A model generated the notes under the pieces. It worked only from the letters and a program-made list of their open reading frames with translations, ran no database searches and had not been told where the DNA came from. This document shows positions 1-10,756 of a stretch of 64,000 nucleotides of DNA, in pieces. Both the position numbers and the translations under genes were made by a program. Location: NCBI GenBank assembly GCA_963969395.1, contig OZ017795.1, positions 41,583,063 through 41,647,062 on the forward strand. Direction: 5' to 3'. The DNA is from Pseudoscleropodium purum (taxonomy: Eukaryota; Streptophyta; Bryopsida; Hypnales; Brachytheciaceae). Within the stretch, counting starts at the first letter, position 1; every line of letters starts with the position of its first letter.

Positions 1-89
1 GGGATGATGTTTGCAATGTGAATTCTGTCTAAAAGTAGGTCTAAATTCATTTTCAAGACCCTCAATAATAACATTCTTTGACACTAAAT

Positions 90-345
90 GTGAGCATACC
101 TTTAAATTGTCTCCAAAATAAGACTCTCCATAACTTTCTCATCACCAATCCAAATAAAACGAATAAAAAGGTATAACTTTTTCATTTGGCAGTAATTGAA
201 ATAAAATGATACTCCTCTAAAATTTATTTCTTTTTCTATCTTCAAAAATATTCAAAAATTCAAGATGAAAATTGGGACCTACCATAGGAGTTTACTTGAC
301 ATTCATTTTGTCTCTCAAAGACACTAATGGAATTGATAGAAGTTA
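90..345 (+). repeat. partial copy of dispersed non-coding element (family P)
   Basis: This stretch aligns by eye with 22,300-22,650 and 63,260-63,612. All three share the phrase 'aagactctccataact' or a close variant, then 'accaattgaaataaaa' or similar, then a GGGACCTACC-like block near the end. No reading frame survives. It is the right-hand part of an element also found near 6,740, 21,198, 24,640, 49,711 and 62,260. Confidence 0.6.
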
Positions 346-524
346 ATTAGACAAATTCTACAATAAATAAAAGATTCAAGATCTCTCCAAAATAGTTCAA
401 GTTGAATAAAGATATACAAAGATTTAACAAACCTCATACCACAAGACATATTATTAATACTACAATCACTATTTCAAATATACTCTTTGTAAAAAATTTA
501 TTTAGCATTTCTATTCATCTAAAT

Positions 525-752
525 CATTAGAAAATTTTTGGGGCCAGGAGGGCCGTTTTAGGCTTGTTTCCTTGCCCCTAATCCCACTGTTAGTTTTTGT
601 TTTTGTTTTTTAAATAAAAAAATTTGGAATGGAAGAAAAACGATTTTTTTTTAATTTAAAAAAAATGGTGATGTGGCAGTTGCCGTGCCATGTTAGGCAA
701 TAGCTGTGAGGCTGTTCCCCCGATGCTAGTAGCCCAACAAAATCTTCTAATG
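525..752. mobile_element. MITE, CATTAGAAGA family, copy 1
   Basis: The left end reads CATTAGAAAATTTTTGGGG and the right end is the inverted CATTAGAAGATTTTG, giving terminal inverted repeats over about 228 bp. There is no coding frame. The interior has a GC-rich left part, an A/T-rich centre and a GC-rich right part, the same layout as copies at 5,483 and 23,597. No target duplication is clear. The superfamily cannot be assigned from the ends alone. Confidence 0.6.
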
Positions 753-3279
753 CATCACATAATCCAACAATGCATATTAAAGACAACTTTCATGTCTTTT
801 AGTTCGTATCACTTTAATCAAGTATATTAATTGTCTAAAGTCTTGAACCTTACAATAGACCAATAGATCAATAAACTCTCCAATAACAACCATTACACCC
901 ACTACTACCCTCCAAACTCTACCAAAGAATTTCTTTTGTTCCTTAAAAACTCTCTATCCACCAACTCATCTTTATATGTATGATGTTGTTAGAGTTTTAT
1001 GGAGTCTTCTTGTAAATCAAACTACGTAGATTTGACACCACTCATGTTTGATTTCTAGAATTGTCATGGATCTTAAAATGAATAGACTTTTCACTTTGAA
1101 ATGACAAAGACAAAGAATTTGTTGTAGATAGACAATAAACTCTATGAGTCTTTACTATGAAAATTATAACAATAAATAATGCATTTGCAAGCTTTTTCAA
1201 TTGTATATAATGCTTATTAGAAGAAAAAAAATCATTTGCTTCTTAACTATGACAAATGGTTATCAACAATCTTCACTTAATTATTTCTTGAACACCAATA
1301 TATAAAATCATCACTTAATTAGGGTTAGTCCCTCATTCTGATTGCCATTGTCATTGTCAAGTTTTTTCAACTTAGATACTCTAAAGTTTGAGAACTAAAT
1401 AATCAATGATCATGATTCTTGAAGCTAATTAGCAACTAACTTAAGGGTCTATTAGTCATCTTGTAACTTCTTGTATCATTTCTTACAAAACTATAATAAG
1501 TGCCTATTTACATTTACAAATCCCTACTAGTAATTTTAAAATTCAAATTCCAAAAATTATTCTATTTTGGATCTTTTATGAAGTCTTAATTTTTTTTAAT
1601 TCTTTATTAATATAAATATTAGTCAAAAGAATATTATCATCAAACCAAAAGTATTTCAAGTCAGATTTGTCTTTTTTAATAATTCATAATGAAAACCAAT
1701 GGTCTCACTAAAAAATTCATACTAAAAAGCCTCCTATTTAACTAGTTGACATCCTTGTCAAAATTTTTATTTAAATAACTCTATTTTGAATTTAAGTTGA
1801 AATTTAGTGTTGCTTTATAATTTTGAAAATTTTGAAACATTTAAAAGTCATATTTTTTAATTCAATATAACTAAGAGACTTGTTTAAATCAATTAATACA
1901 TATTCAAAATATTAAAATGTGCTTTAATTTGTTAGCTTTAATTGTTTTGATATAGGTTTATACTTTTATTTTTCTCAAATGAATTTTTCAAATGAATTTA
2001 ATGAATTAAGTTAAATTAATCCTTTAAAAGATTTGATATTGTTTTATTTTATATTTATTTATATAATTTTATATTCATTATTAAACTAATTACTTCACTT
2101 TTCATCACATAATAATTCTAAAACTCGAATTCTATGTTCATATTCACTTTTTATTTATTTACTATTTGAAGAACACTTTAGATTCTCCAAGTGGCTTTGG
2201 TTGTAACTTTTGTTGTAGTAATAAATAAAATGTATATTTATAATTAAATTTTTTCATATTAAATTTTCATTTAATCACATAGAGAGAGAATTGGAATTTT
2301 TGTATATGTAACATGATGTTTTCTATTGTTTATGCTTTATATATACCTCTATGAATTCTTTTTTTGTTTAATTTTTCAAATAAATAATAAATTAAAGTAT
2401 TTTTATTTCCATAAATCAGTATAAATATATTTCCCTTTTTCATTTAATTTTACACTTTCAAACAATATATAAAGTCTTTTAGGGTCCCAAATGATTATTA
2501 ATAAACAATGATTTATTTTTTAATGTTCTTTTATTTTGTACACATATAGTTTATTTACAAAACTTTTGAGACAATTGATGTAAAATTATATAAGCAAGAG
2601 ATCTTTGAACAATATGCAAGAAGTTTGTTTTCTTAAAATGGATTCTGATTTGCATTATTTTTTTATATTTACAAAGTTAGGAATTATATTTACTAATTTT
2701 CCAATTGCATCTTTGACTACAATATTATTTTCAATGTCAATTTCTTTCTTGAATGAAATACAAACAAACTTCTCTAAAACATTTGCATTAGATATTCTTT
2801 TATTCTTATTAGAATGAAATGTATTGTTCCAAATTCTGTAAGATGGTTCATATTCAATTTTTTCATGTTAATCATTTCCACAAATTTTTGCTTTTGAAAT
2901 ATCATCCTATGCAATGTTAGCAATTTCAAAAAGTTGAAATCTTTTATTTGTAGCAATTTGACATTTGTAAAAAGATGATCATCATTTTGAAAATAACATT
3001 GAGTAAAGCAATGAAATTGAATGTTTCATTTGTTTAAAAGAAACAAAAACAAAAAACAAAAAACATTGAGTTGCTTGAAAGTAGATTTTGGCATTCAATT
3101 TTGTATTTTGTTATTACTTGAGGTTTTCATTGACTTGATTTAAAGATAAATTTTTCATAACTACATGTTACATTATAAAGCATGAGCAACATTTTTAATT
3201 ATTATATACTCAGTTGGTTTTGAGTATTGCTTATTTTGAAAAACTTAAACCTCTTCATTTTTTTGAAGTTTGTTTTGAA
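753..3279. other. AT-rich gene-free stretch
   Basis: No coding region is recognisable on either strand. The one clear feature is a diverged dispersed repeat (about 1,120-1,760). The rest is A/T-rich sequence with short homopolymer runs. The 70-codon plus-strand frame at 2,605 is hydrophobic and Phe/Leu-rich, as expected from A/T-rich DNA read by chance. Confidence 0.6.
1120..1760 (+). repeat. diverged dispersed repeat L, copy 1
   Basis: This region matches 18,500-19,130 over more than 600 bp in the same orientation. Shared landmarks in order are 'ataatgcatttg', 'ataaaatcatcacttaat', 'attagtcatctt', 'aagtacctatttaca' or a near variant, and 'tattaatataaatatt'. In the second copy the repeat continues to a block (19,330-19,410) whose counterpart here lies at 5,020-5,090. 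Copy 1 is therefore either split by about 3.2 kb containing the coiled-coil remnant, or that segment was deleted from copy 2. Confidence 0.6.
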
Positions 3280-5000
3280 AAGTTGATGCATTGATAATTT
3301 TCCTATTCTTTTTTTTCCCTTGAGACTAGAGGCAAATCCTTCTTATATACTACTAATACATTCATCAAATGGCTCTTTAAAGATGACACTTCATTGGTAA
3401 GATTATTACACTTTTGTTTTAAATCTTCCACTAAATTAAGTCAAGCGCTAATAAATCTCTATTTTCAGTGTTTTCATGAAATCTTTTTGAACAATAAATT
3501 CACTTTCCTTTAATAACAATACTACAATAAATTTTTATTTTGTTTGATTATGTATTTAATAATTTTGGAAAATATAAAAATTAGACAAATCATTTTGAAG
3601 TATCTTAATTCAAGTTTCATATACTTCTTTCATTTTTTTGGAAGATTTTTTAAATTCTTCATGCAACTCAACCTTAAGATCTTTACATTTCTTTTCTTTT
3701 CCAATCTTTTGATTTTTTATAATTGACATTTGCTTTAAGGATTTGATAAAGCTATAACATTTGAAGTGTCTTGTTGATTTGTCACATCTTTTAAAGAACA
3801 TAGAGCAAATTCTAATTGCAATTGAATATTTTCCAAATTTTCCAAATTTTCTTTCTCAATATAACTTTTGCATTCAAGAGCTTCTCTACTATTATTTTGT
3901 GCAAGTTTGAATTCATCTTTCAAGCTTTCCACTTCATTAATCAAAGTAGCCAACAAAGATTTCAATGGGACTATAGTTGAATCCATTTTTTTTTAATCTT
4001 TGAAGGTAAATTCAAATTTCTTTTTGTGATTCATATACCGCAGTACCTCTTCAATTTCGGCACCCTCTCCAAATACTTAATAAAATTTGACTTTTCAAAT
4101 TCGGCACAAAAAAATTAATTACTGCAGTTTTCATCGAGATAGATTATGCATTATTAAAAACCGTGGCATGTCACTTCAGTAAGCAATTCATCGACACCAA
4201 CAAAGCGTCTGTAGACAAGAACTTTATACAAATTGTGTGATAAGACGTAAAACAACCCATGTGGGATATCTAAAAGTCTACTTTGAATACAAGCACTTTT
4301 CTTGACAATAAGAGGTCAAGCTATCATCTTCAAGTTATTCCATATCCTTTGAGGGTTCATGAGAGAGAATGAATTTCATTATAAAAACAACCTCTTCATC
4401 TTCCAACACCACTCAAATTCAATGATGATTGATGATATGTTGTACACATGGTTGATGATCATTGAACTCTATATTGTACCTTCCTTTAACATTGGTTATT
4501 TTCTTTATTAAAACATCTTAATCATTTGATTCTTTATGAATTTGGCAAGATTACATAACTATAGATAATCACTTCATTTTTCATTGATTTCAGCAATCAG
4601 TGTTGTAAATTTTCAAGATTTTCGGCAATTATCATCATAATTTTCTGAAATTACGATATCTTTAGAAACAATTAATTTTTGCCGAAATTGAAGAGGAAAT
4701 ACGGTAGCGTCTTTTCTTTGGCTATATCATCAATAATCCGATTTTGCAAATCCATAATGAAAAAATCTTGATATTGGAGTTGCCCCGCAAAAGCTAAATT
4801 TTCCATCTTTAGTGATTCTAATTCAGTTTTTGTCTCTCGAAATGATGAATATAATTTATTCCATTTCAATCTTAATCCTTTTAGCTCATTCAAAAATGAT
4901 TCATTACAATTATCAAGATATTCTACTTTGTTTCTGCATTCAAAGTTTGAAGACACAAGTTTTGGTTGGTCATTCTAACTATCTTGATAATAATTCATTT
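3280..5000 (-). pseudogene. coiled-coil protein remnant, interrupted by a transposon
   Basis: Read on the minus strand, several blocks are rich in Lys, Glu, Leu and Asn with heptad-like spacing. They run from 4,956 to 4,707 (includes LYSSFRETKTELESLKMENL), 3,986 to 3,735 (includes LINEVESLKDEFKLAQNN), 3,801 to 3,610 and about 3,430 to 3,290 (includes NLVEDLKQKCNNLTNEVSSL). They are separated by frameshifts and stops and by an inserted element at 4,038-4,704. If the insert is skipped, the frame on one side continues into the frame on the other with a single TGA between. I do not recognise the family. Long coiled-coil segments occur in some retroelement Gag proteins and in cytoskeletal proteins. 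It is certainly not intact. Confidence 0.45.
4038..4704. mobile_element. non-autonomous DNA transposon with TA target duplication
   Basis: The left end begins CCGCAGTACCTCTTCAATTT and the right end is its inverse with three mismatches, about 25 bp of terminal inverted repeat. A second inner inverted pair (TTCGGCAC and TTTGCCGAA followed by TTAATT-type sequence) lies further in. TA lies directly outside both ends, as expected for a Tc1/mariner-type target duplication. The interior (about 667 bp in total) has no transposase frame. It sits inside the coiled-coil pseudogene, so it inserted after that coding sequence existed. Confidence 0.6.
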
Positions 5001-5019
5001 TAATCTGTCTTAAAAACAA

Positions 5020-5482
5020 TTGTTTGTTGAACAGACAATTGAAAATCCAGATAGGTTCCTTTGAAGTCAATTTTGATCAGATGTTTGCAAAAGCTTGATA
5101 TAAGGTGTGTACAATGAATACGTCCATTTGGAAAAACAACTTGGCAATTGTATGCACAAGTGAAAAGTTATGATGCCCAAAATAAGTTAGTGCAAAGTGC
5201 TTACTATTGGAAACATGGAGCAGGCACCAATCTGACACCAAAAAAATCAGACAGAAACTGCAAAGGAGGGGTCGTCGGGGGGACAGAGGTCTTGAAACTT
5301 GAGGATGGGTCTTTAGGGGACAGAGGTCTTGAAATTTTTTTAAGGGGGGCCGGGGGGATTTTCGACTATCTACAAGGTTGGCTGCAATAGGAAGAACTGC
5401 TCCGGGGGACATCTCCAAGTTTTCAAAAAAACATCAAACACAATTCAAGAAATTTGTGTTCCTCATTTCACACATTGGATTC
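5020..5482. other. gene-free stretch with a G-rich direct repeat
   Basis: Positions 5,020-5,090 match 19,330-19,410 (part of repeat L). Positions 5,255-5,360 are unusually G-rich on the plus strand, with several runs of four to six G and a direct repeat of GGACAGAGGTCTTGAAA. A 113-codon minus-strand frame overlaps this block but shows no recognisable domain. Confidence 0.4.
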
Positions 5483-5774
5483 CATTAGAAGATTTTCAGC
5501 CACATTGGAAGGCTATAAGTTCTTTGAGGTTTTCAAACCCTAGGAACTCAATGCACCTACTGCCTAACCTGGCACAATAACTACCATGTCATTAAAAAAA
5601 TAAAATTTAAATTCGAAATTTTTTTTTCAAATTTTTGTTTAGTTTTCAAATTTTCTTAAAAAAAGTTATTTAAAAAAAATAAATCTGATAGCAGCTATTT
5701 TTTGGCTACCAGAGGAACAATGATAGGAATGACCCTAAAACAGTCCTTCCAACCCTCTGAAAATTCTCTATTAC
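5483..5774. mobile_element. MITE, CATTAGAAGA family, copy 2
   Basis: The left end reads CATTAGAAGATTTTCAG. The right end, inverted, reads GTAATAGAGAATTTTCAG. The interior keeps the family layout: GC-richer flanks with 'cctaggaactc' on one side and 'ccctaaaacagtcc' on the other, and an A/T-rich centre. It is about 292 bp with no coding potential. Confidence 0.5.
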
Positions 5775-6739
5775 AATCACATTGGACAAAGGCAATTTAT
5801 GCAATGTAAAGACCATGCATTTCATGAATGTTGCAACCCCCTACAAATGAGGGTTGCTACTATGCAAGCCTAAGAAAATGAGCACATGAGTCTTAAAGAC
5901 TATACATATATGTTATAGGTGCCTATATTATAAAAACCTTCTATAACTTATAGTGTAGCTATAATGTCTAGGTACTTACATTATAGGTGTTTATATTTTA
6001 AGCACCTTCAATGGTTGTGGTATATCTACTTATATATATGTTTAAAGCTCACATGCTTACATTTTCATGCTCACGTACTAGCACTGTGGACTCAAATCAA
6101 AATTGAAATAATAAAAAGGTTGTAGAAAGTGGTGGCCAAAATTACAATTTGTCAAAAGTGCACATATCTCAAGCTACAAACTCAATACAAATAGGCAAAA
6201 TTCATATCTATAAATAAAAATGTGGGAATAAGGCAAGCTAATACATAAGCCTAGGAATGTAAGCTTGAGAGCCTCCAATTTTTGAGGCATTTCTTTTAAA
6301 TTTTTGGTTTTAGACCCATGACCTTGATTTAAGATCCAAAATCTTGGTATAGGGAAGTTTCAAAATTTATAGTTAAAGAGCATAAAATAGGTCATAAAGA
6401 TACATTGTGTGAATGTAGAACCAAATAAGATATATCATATTTGAAATGAAAAATATAGTACACCATTCAATCAAAATACCAAAGTACTATATAAAAACAT
6501 TTAAGCTAGAAGGTGATAAATTTGAACTATCCTCATTGTTTGATGTCCTGCTATTACAATCATATTGCCTACCAAGTTCAACAATAAAATAATTGGTTAG
6601 AATCGTTTCCTCCCTATGCCAAAAGAATCCATTTGAAGGCAAGACCCCATTCTAGGTAGGTGGGGGTTGGAATAATTAAACCCTAATGGTTTTTGACTAT
6701 ATATTTTTATGAAAAGTGTTATAATTTCTAGTATAATAT
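5775..6739. other. gene-free stretch
   Basis: No protein or RNA gene is visible. Positions 5,880-6,060 carry short imperfect repeats built on 'ttataggtgcctatatta'. The remainder is unremarkable A/T-rich DNA. Confidence 0.5.
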
Positions 6740-7060
6740 CAAATTCTAGAAGAAAATATTTTTGGATACATATAACTATGAGATCTTGTAGTACTCTAGT
6801 TTGAAAAAATGTAAAAAAAATTCAAAAATTTCCAATATATAGATCTATTGCAAGATATTAGCATTTAAATTGACAAAAAACATTTTTTTGGCCTTGCAAA
6901 AAAACTAGGCAACTGCACTTCATAAGGTCACATTTGTATGAATTTTTTTTTAAATGGTGGTGCTTTGGATTCATTTTTCAAGGCAAGTTGGCTACATATT
7001 TGAAAAATTTGTGTTGATTTTGAAAAAAATTCTAGATAAAAGTTGAACATTTGAATAGTA
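6740..7060 (+). repeat. partial copy of family P element
   Basis: The order of landmarks matches 21,290-21,520 and 24,710-24,960: 'gatcttgtagta', then a run resembling 'cagaaatttcc', then 'caagatattagcattt', then 'gcaactgcacttca', then 'aagttggctacat'. Only the central part is present. There is no reading frame. Confidence 0.6.
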
Positions 7061-7150
7061 TACACATAAATGTGTATCCAACTATATATATAAAAGACTA
7101 AGAGTATGATCCATCACTAACATGTTTTAACTTTGCTTGATATGCTAAAC

Positions 7151-7483
7151 AATTTATTTAGTCTTGAGGATTCATAGACTAGAGAGAGAAGAAGGTGGAG
7201 AGAATGTGACTTAAAGAAGCAAGGAGCAAGGAGATGTGACAACAGAATGGGGTGAGAATCAAAGAGGGAGAGAAGGGACTCTATTATTGAGTATATACAT
7301 GACAACATGTTTCTACAATTTATTTAGTTTTGACAATTCATAGACTAGAGAGAGAGGAAGGTGGAGAGAATGTGGCTTAGAGAAGTAAGGAGCAAGGAGA
7401 TGTGAGAGTGGAATGGGGTGAGAATCAAGGAAGGAAAGGAGGGACTCTATTATTGAGTATATATATGACAACATATTTCCACA
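7151..7483 (+). repeat. tandem duplication, unit about 166 bp
   Basis: The unit 7,151-7,316 is repeated at 7,317-7,483 with scattered substitutions. Both begin AATTTATTTAG and contain 'catagactagagagagag', 'ggtggagagaatgtg', 'aaggagcaaggagatgtga', 'gaatggggtgagaatcaa' and 'gggactctattattgagtat'. The single long minus-strand frame (7,117-7,308) is a by-product of the GA-rich unit. Confidence 0.8.
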
Positions 7484-7799
7484 AATAAGGTATATTTTTT
7501 CAAGATGATCTTCATGTGATACAAGATGAAAATGTCCAAAAAAATTACCAAATGTAGTGTAAAAATATCACTCTTGGAAGAGTTAAAGTCTAGTGGTAGC
7601 CTTGTTGGACAACATTAAAGTATTTTTCTCTAAGTTCAAATGGTATAATCTTTCAATTTCTATAGTCAAAATTTAAAAAAAAATTCCTATACATTCTTGA
7701 TACTTTATAGTATGCTCACATTTGTAGTGGAGCTTATTGGTCTCAATTGATGAGATTCTCTCAAAGAGATTATGTCTACATCCAATGTGAGGCGCCAAC

Positions 7800-9175
7800 A
7801 ACCTTTGCCTTTACATTAAAGGTTGTACATCCAAGAAAAGTAACAATGGTGAACATGCAAGGCTCAAGGTTTGTTGTAGTGAGATCCTAATTCTTGAACA
7901 AGTTGTTTGCTAATTATAAGAAGTTGAGTACCAAAGTCTATCATTACTTGTAATGGTGTAACACAAGTGGTACTGCCTCCCATACAATTGACAACAAAGA
8001 CATTGTTGTCATTAAGTAGCCGTACCACACCTAGTCATAAGCTAAGAAGTTCTTGAAAAGACCTAGCTGCAGCATCCTCTAAGTTATTCACCCTCATAAT
8101 CAAAGGTGCATTAGATAAAAGAAGTCCTTGTGCTTGTTGCAAAAGACCCTCTTCAAACATTGCAATAGCTTTAGTTGCAAGCTTTAATTGTGATTTAACC
8201 AAATTTTCTTCTATAGAAGATTCACTAATAGCTTAAGCCACTTTAAGAGATGGCATAGGTACTTTATACTCCTACATCTTGTCAAAAAAATGAAACACTT
8301 AAATTGACACAAAATCAGGAGCCAATATCTTTATGGAAAAAAATACTAGTACTTTAAATACCTTGTAAGCCAAAGTGTATGTCAAGTCTTTTTCTATAGT
8401 CCCTCTATGTAGTGTTACCAATGAAACATTATAATGAACAATAAAAGTAGCATTTGCAAAGCCAAATGACAACATCAAACATACCTAGCCAATATGGTCT
8501 AGCAAGCTATGACAAATACGTTGGCTATCTTTGAATACATTCAAAGGTGGTGCAACCAATTTGGTTGTTGTTTGGACACAATGTAGTAGCTCTAATACCA
8601 CCATCTCTTTGGTGGCGCCAAATATATACAATCCAAAGTAAAATCTCCAACTTTAGTTTGAGAAATCAACTTAGCTTTAGTAACTTAGGCAAGTGAAGCC
8701 ACAATTTTAAACTGCTTCTTAGGCTTTGCAATTTTGGCTTCCAAATCTTTTTCTTTCTTTGAAGCATGTTGTTTTTTTGGATGTAAAAGGAAGCAATGAT
8801 CTCCATTTTGAACTTGCATTAATTGAGCCTATTACAATGAGTACACTTCAACTCTTTTTTCTTGGATTTTCCTACTACCTAAGCCACTTCTATTTAGAAT
8901 TCTCTATAGACTATGCCTTCTTCTTTTTTGGGCAATTGGAGTCATTTTTGGCATGACGAGATTCTCCATGCCTCCCAACATTGTAGAATCTTTTGAATCT
9001 TTTTAGGTTGAATCTCTACCAGACTACTTATAGTTGTAATAGCCTTTTAAGGCTTAATACAACCATTATTCAAAAAACCATATCGGTAGCATTAGGTTGG
9101 CACAAAGCTTTATCACACCTCTCAACTTCATCAAACACTTGTGCCAATGTTGCTTAAACTTCATAGTTGATAATA
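7800..9175 (-). mobile_element. degenerate retroelement Gag-protease remnant
   Basis: Minus-strand translation gives, from high to low coordinates: a Gag-like stretch near 9,150 (VFDEVERCDKAL); a zinc-knuckle-like Cys/His block near 8,990-8,940 (YNVGRHGESRHAKNDSNC); a second Cys-rich block with GDHC and basic residues (8,830-8,690); and near 7,980-7,880 a retropepsin-like segment with GGSTTCVTPLQVMIDFGTQ. In active retropepsins the catalytic motif is D-S/T-G. Here it reads D-F-G, so catalysis is lost. Several in-frame stops and shifts break the frame. No reverse transcriptase or flanking LTRs were seen. It abuts the permease pseudogene on its right. Confidence 0.55.
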
Positions 9176-9189
9176 AAGTTAAAAAGTCT

Positions 9190-10330
9190 TTACATACACA
9201 AAATCTTACCCTATTGTAGGAGTAATTTGTCGAATTTTGGTACTTGTTTTATCAACAATAGCTCCTTCAATAGGAAAAAAGATAACACCACCACCAATGT
9301 CCATCAAAACAAAAGCTCAACATTTTTTGGTGTTACTTCCTAAGTCTTATAAAGATAACATGAAGATTGTTGAATATATACATAATTTAAAAATATAAAA
9401 TCATAACACATATAATATCTGAGATTCTATGGAATGAAGCAAAAAGTGTACATTGTACAATGCAAAGAGTAGTGTCAACTCCCCAAAAGTACCTTGGTTG
9501 AATGAATCTCATCAAGAAGGTGGCAAAAAATAGACCAATAGTGTAGAGAATAAGGAAATAGGAGAGGAGTTGAAATGCCCTATAATTGAGTAAGGGTAAT
9601 TACTATCTTCATTAGCCAAATTGATGAAGAACGTGTCCATAGTGACTTGAAAACCCACAAACAATCATTGTGCCAACATTTCACCTAAAAAATACTTCTA
9701 TTTTAAAAGTGACTATGTTGGTTGATTGGATTCATGAGACATCATATTGTTTGTAATCTTCGGTAGACTTGTAAAGATGAATCCAATTGCCACAAGAAAT
9801 ATTGCACCAACAATTCCAATGTAGACATATTTGACCAACATGAGGTTGTTTGCATACTCTAAAGAAAAGAAAAACTTTGATGCAATCAAAGAACCAACAA
9901 AGCTACTTACACCATTGAAGGATTGAAAAAAGTTCAATCTAAACAAAGTAGTCTTTGTATCCTCCAAAATTGTGACATATGTATCTGCTACTATTTCAAG
10001 ATACCCTAAACTATAGGCGATGATAAAGATTGCAGCAACAAAACTAGAAAAGGTAATGAATTATATACATTGCTAAGAACATACAACTTCAATGACATAT
10101 AGTGTAAGGCCAAGCAAAATTGACACCTTGTTCCAAATCTCTGCACAATTGGTGTGTTTGACAATAAATGAAAGACAATATAGGCACCAAAGTAGGCAAC
10201 TTGGAGCCCAATGGATATAAGCTTCATCAATCCGATAACCTCTTAAAAATGCATGTTCAACACATTCAACAACCTATATGCAAAGCCCTATAGGCAAAAG
10301 AGAATTGTCATAAACACAAGTAAAAATTGA
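9190..10330 (-). pseudogene. fungal-type L-fucose/sugar permease (MFS) pseudogene
   Basis: Minus-strand blocks follow the order of an MFS sugar:proton symporter of the FucP type. The N-terminal helix block at 10,320-10,170 has GFAYRLLNVLN and GLQVAYFGAYIV. The next block at 10,050-9,713 has AYSLGYLEIVADTYVTILED, then RLNFFQSFNGVSSFVGSLIA and KYVYIGIVGA. At 9,675-9,480 are TFFINLANEDSNY and FFATFLMRFIQPRY, and at 9,300-9,190 GGGVIFFPIEGAIVDKTST. Together these cover most of a 12-helix protein. It is dead: a TAG replaces the expected Trp near 10,290, a TAA lies near 10,244, a frameshift falls near 10,050, and more stops lie downstream. Family placement rests on motif recall. Confidence 0.7.
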
Positions 10331-10558
10331 AAAAAGCCTTATGATTAGTGGAAATATTGTTCATTGAAACAAATCCAATTAGATTCTACATGTAATTAGA
10401 GATGTCCAAACAAAATGTGTAAGCACGATTCATATAAGACTCCCAAGAGAAACAATAATCAACTCCACACTACAATGAAAGGCAATATACACAACTCTCT
10501 CTCCAAAACACTCTTAAAACTTGATTTGGCAACAATATTAAGCCAAAGAGCTCTCTCC

Positions 10559-10753
10559 TACTATAAAAAAACATATTTTGGGTGAAAGATTTTAGGTGAC
10601 ATTCAATATAACAACTTGTATTTTTTTGTCAACAATAATTTCAGCCATAACATCTTGATGTTATGGTGGACATTATTGTTGACAAAAAAATACAAGTTGT
10701 TATATTGGATGTCACCTAAAATCCTTCACCCCAAAGATGGATTTTTTATAGTA
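10559..10753. mobile_element. foldback MITE with CACTA-like ends, copy 1
   Basis: The ends are TACTATAAAAAA and its inverse, flanked by a TCC duplication at 10,556-10,558 and 10,754-10,756. The two halves are nearly perfect inverted copies of each other (about 95 bp each), meeting near 10,657 between 'cataacatc' and 'gatgttatg'. A transcript would fold into one long hairpin. The three-base duplication and CACTA-like terminus fit a CACTA-derived miniature element. A related element is at 28,030. Confidence 0.75.
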
Positions 10754-10756
10754 TCC

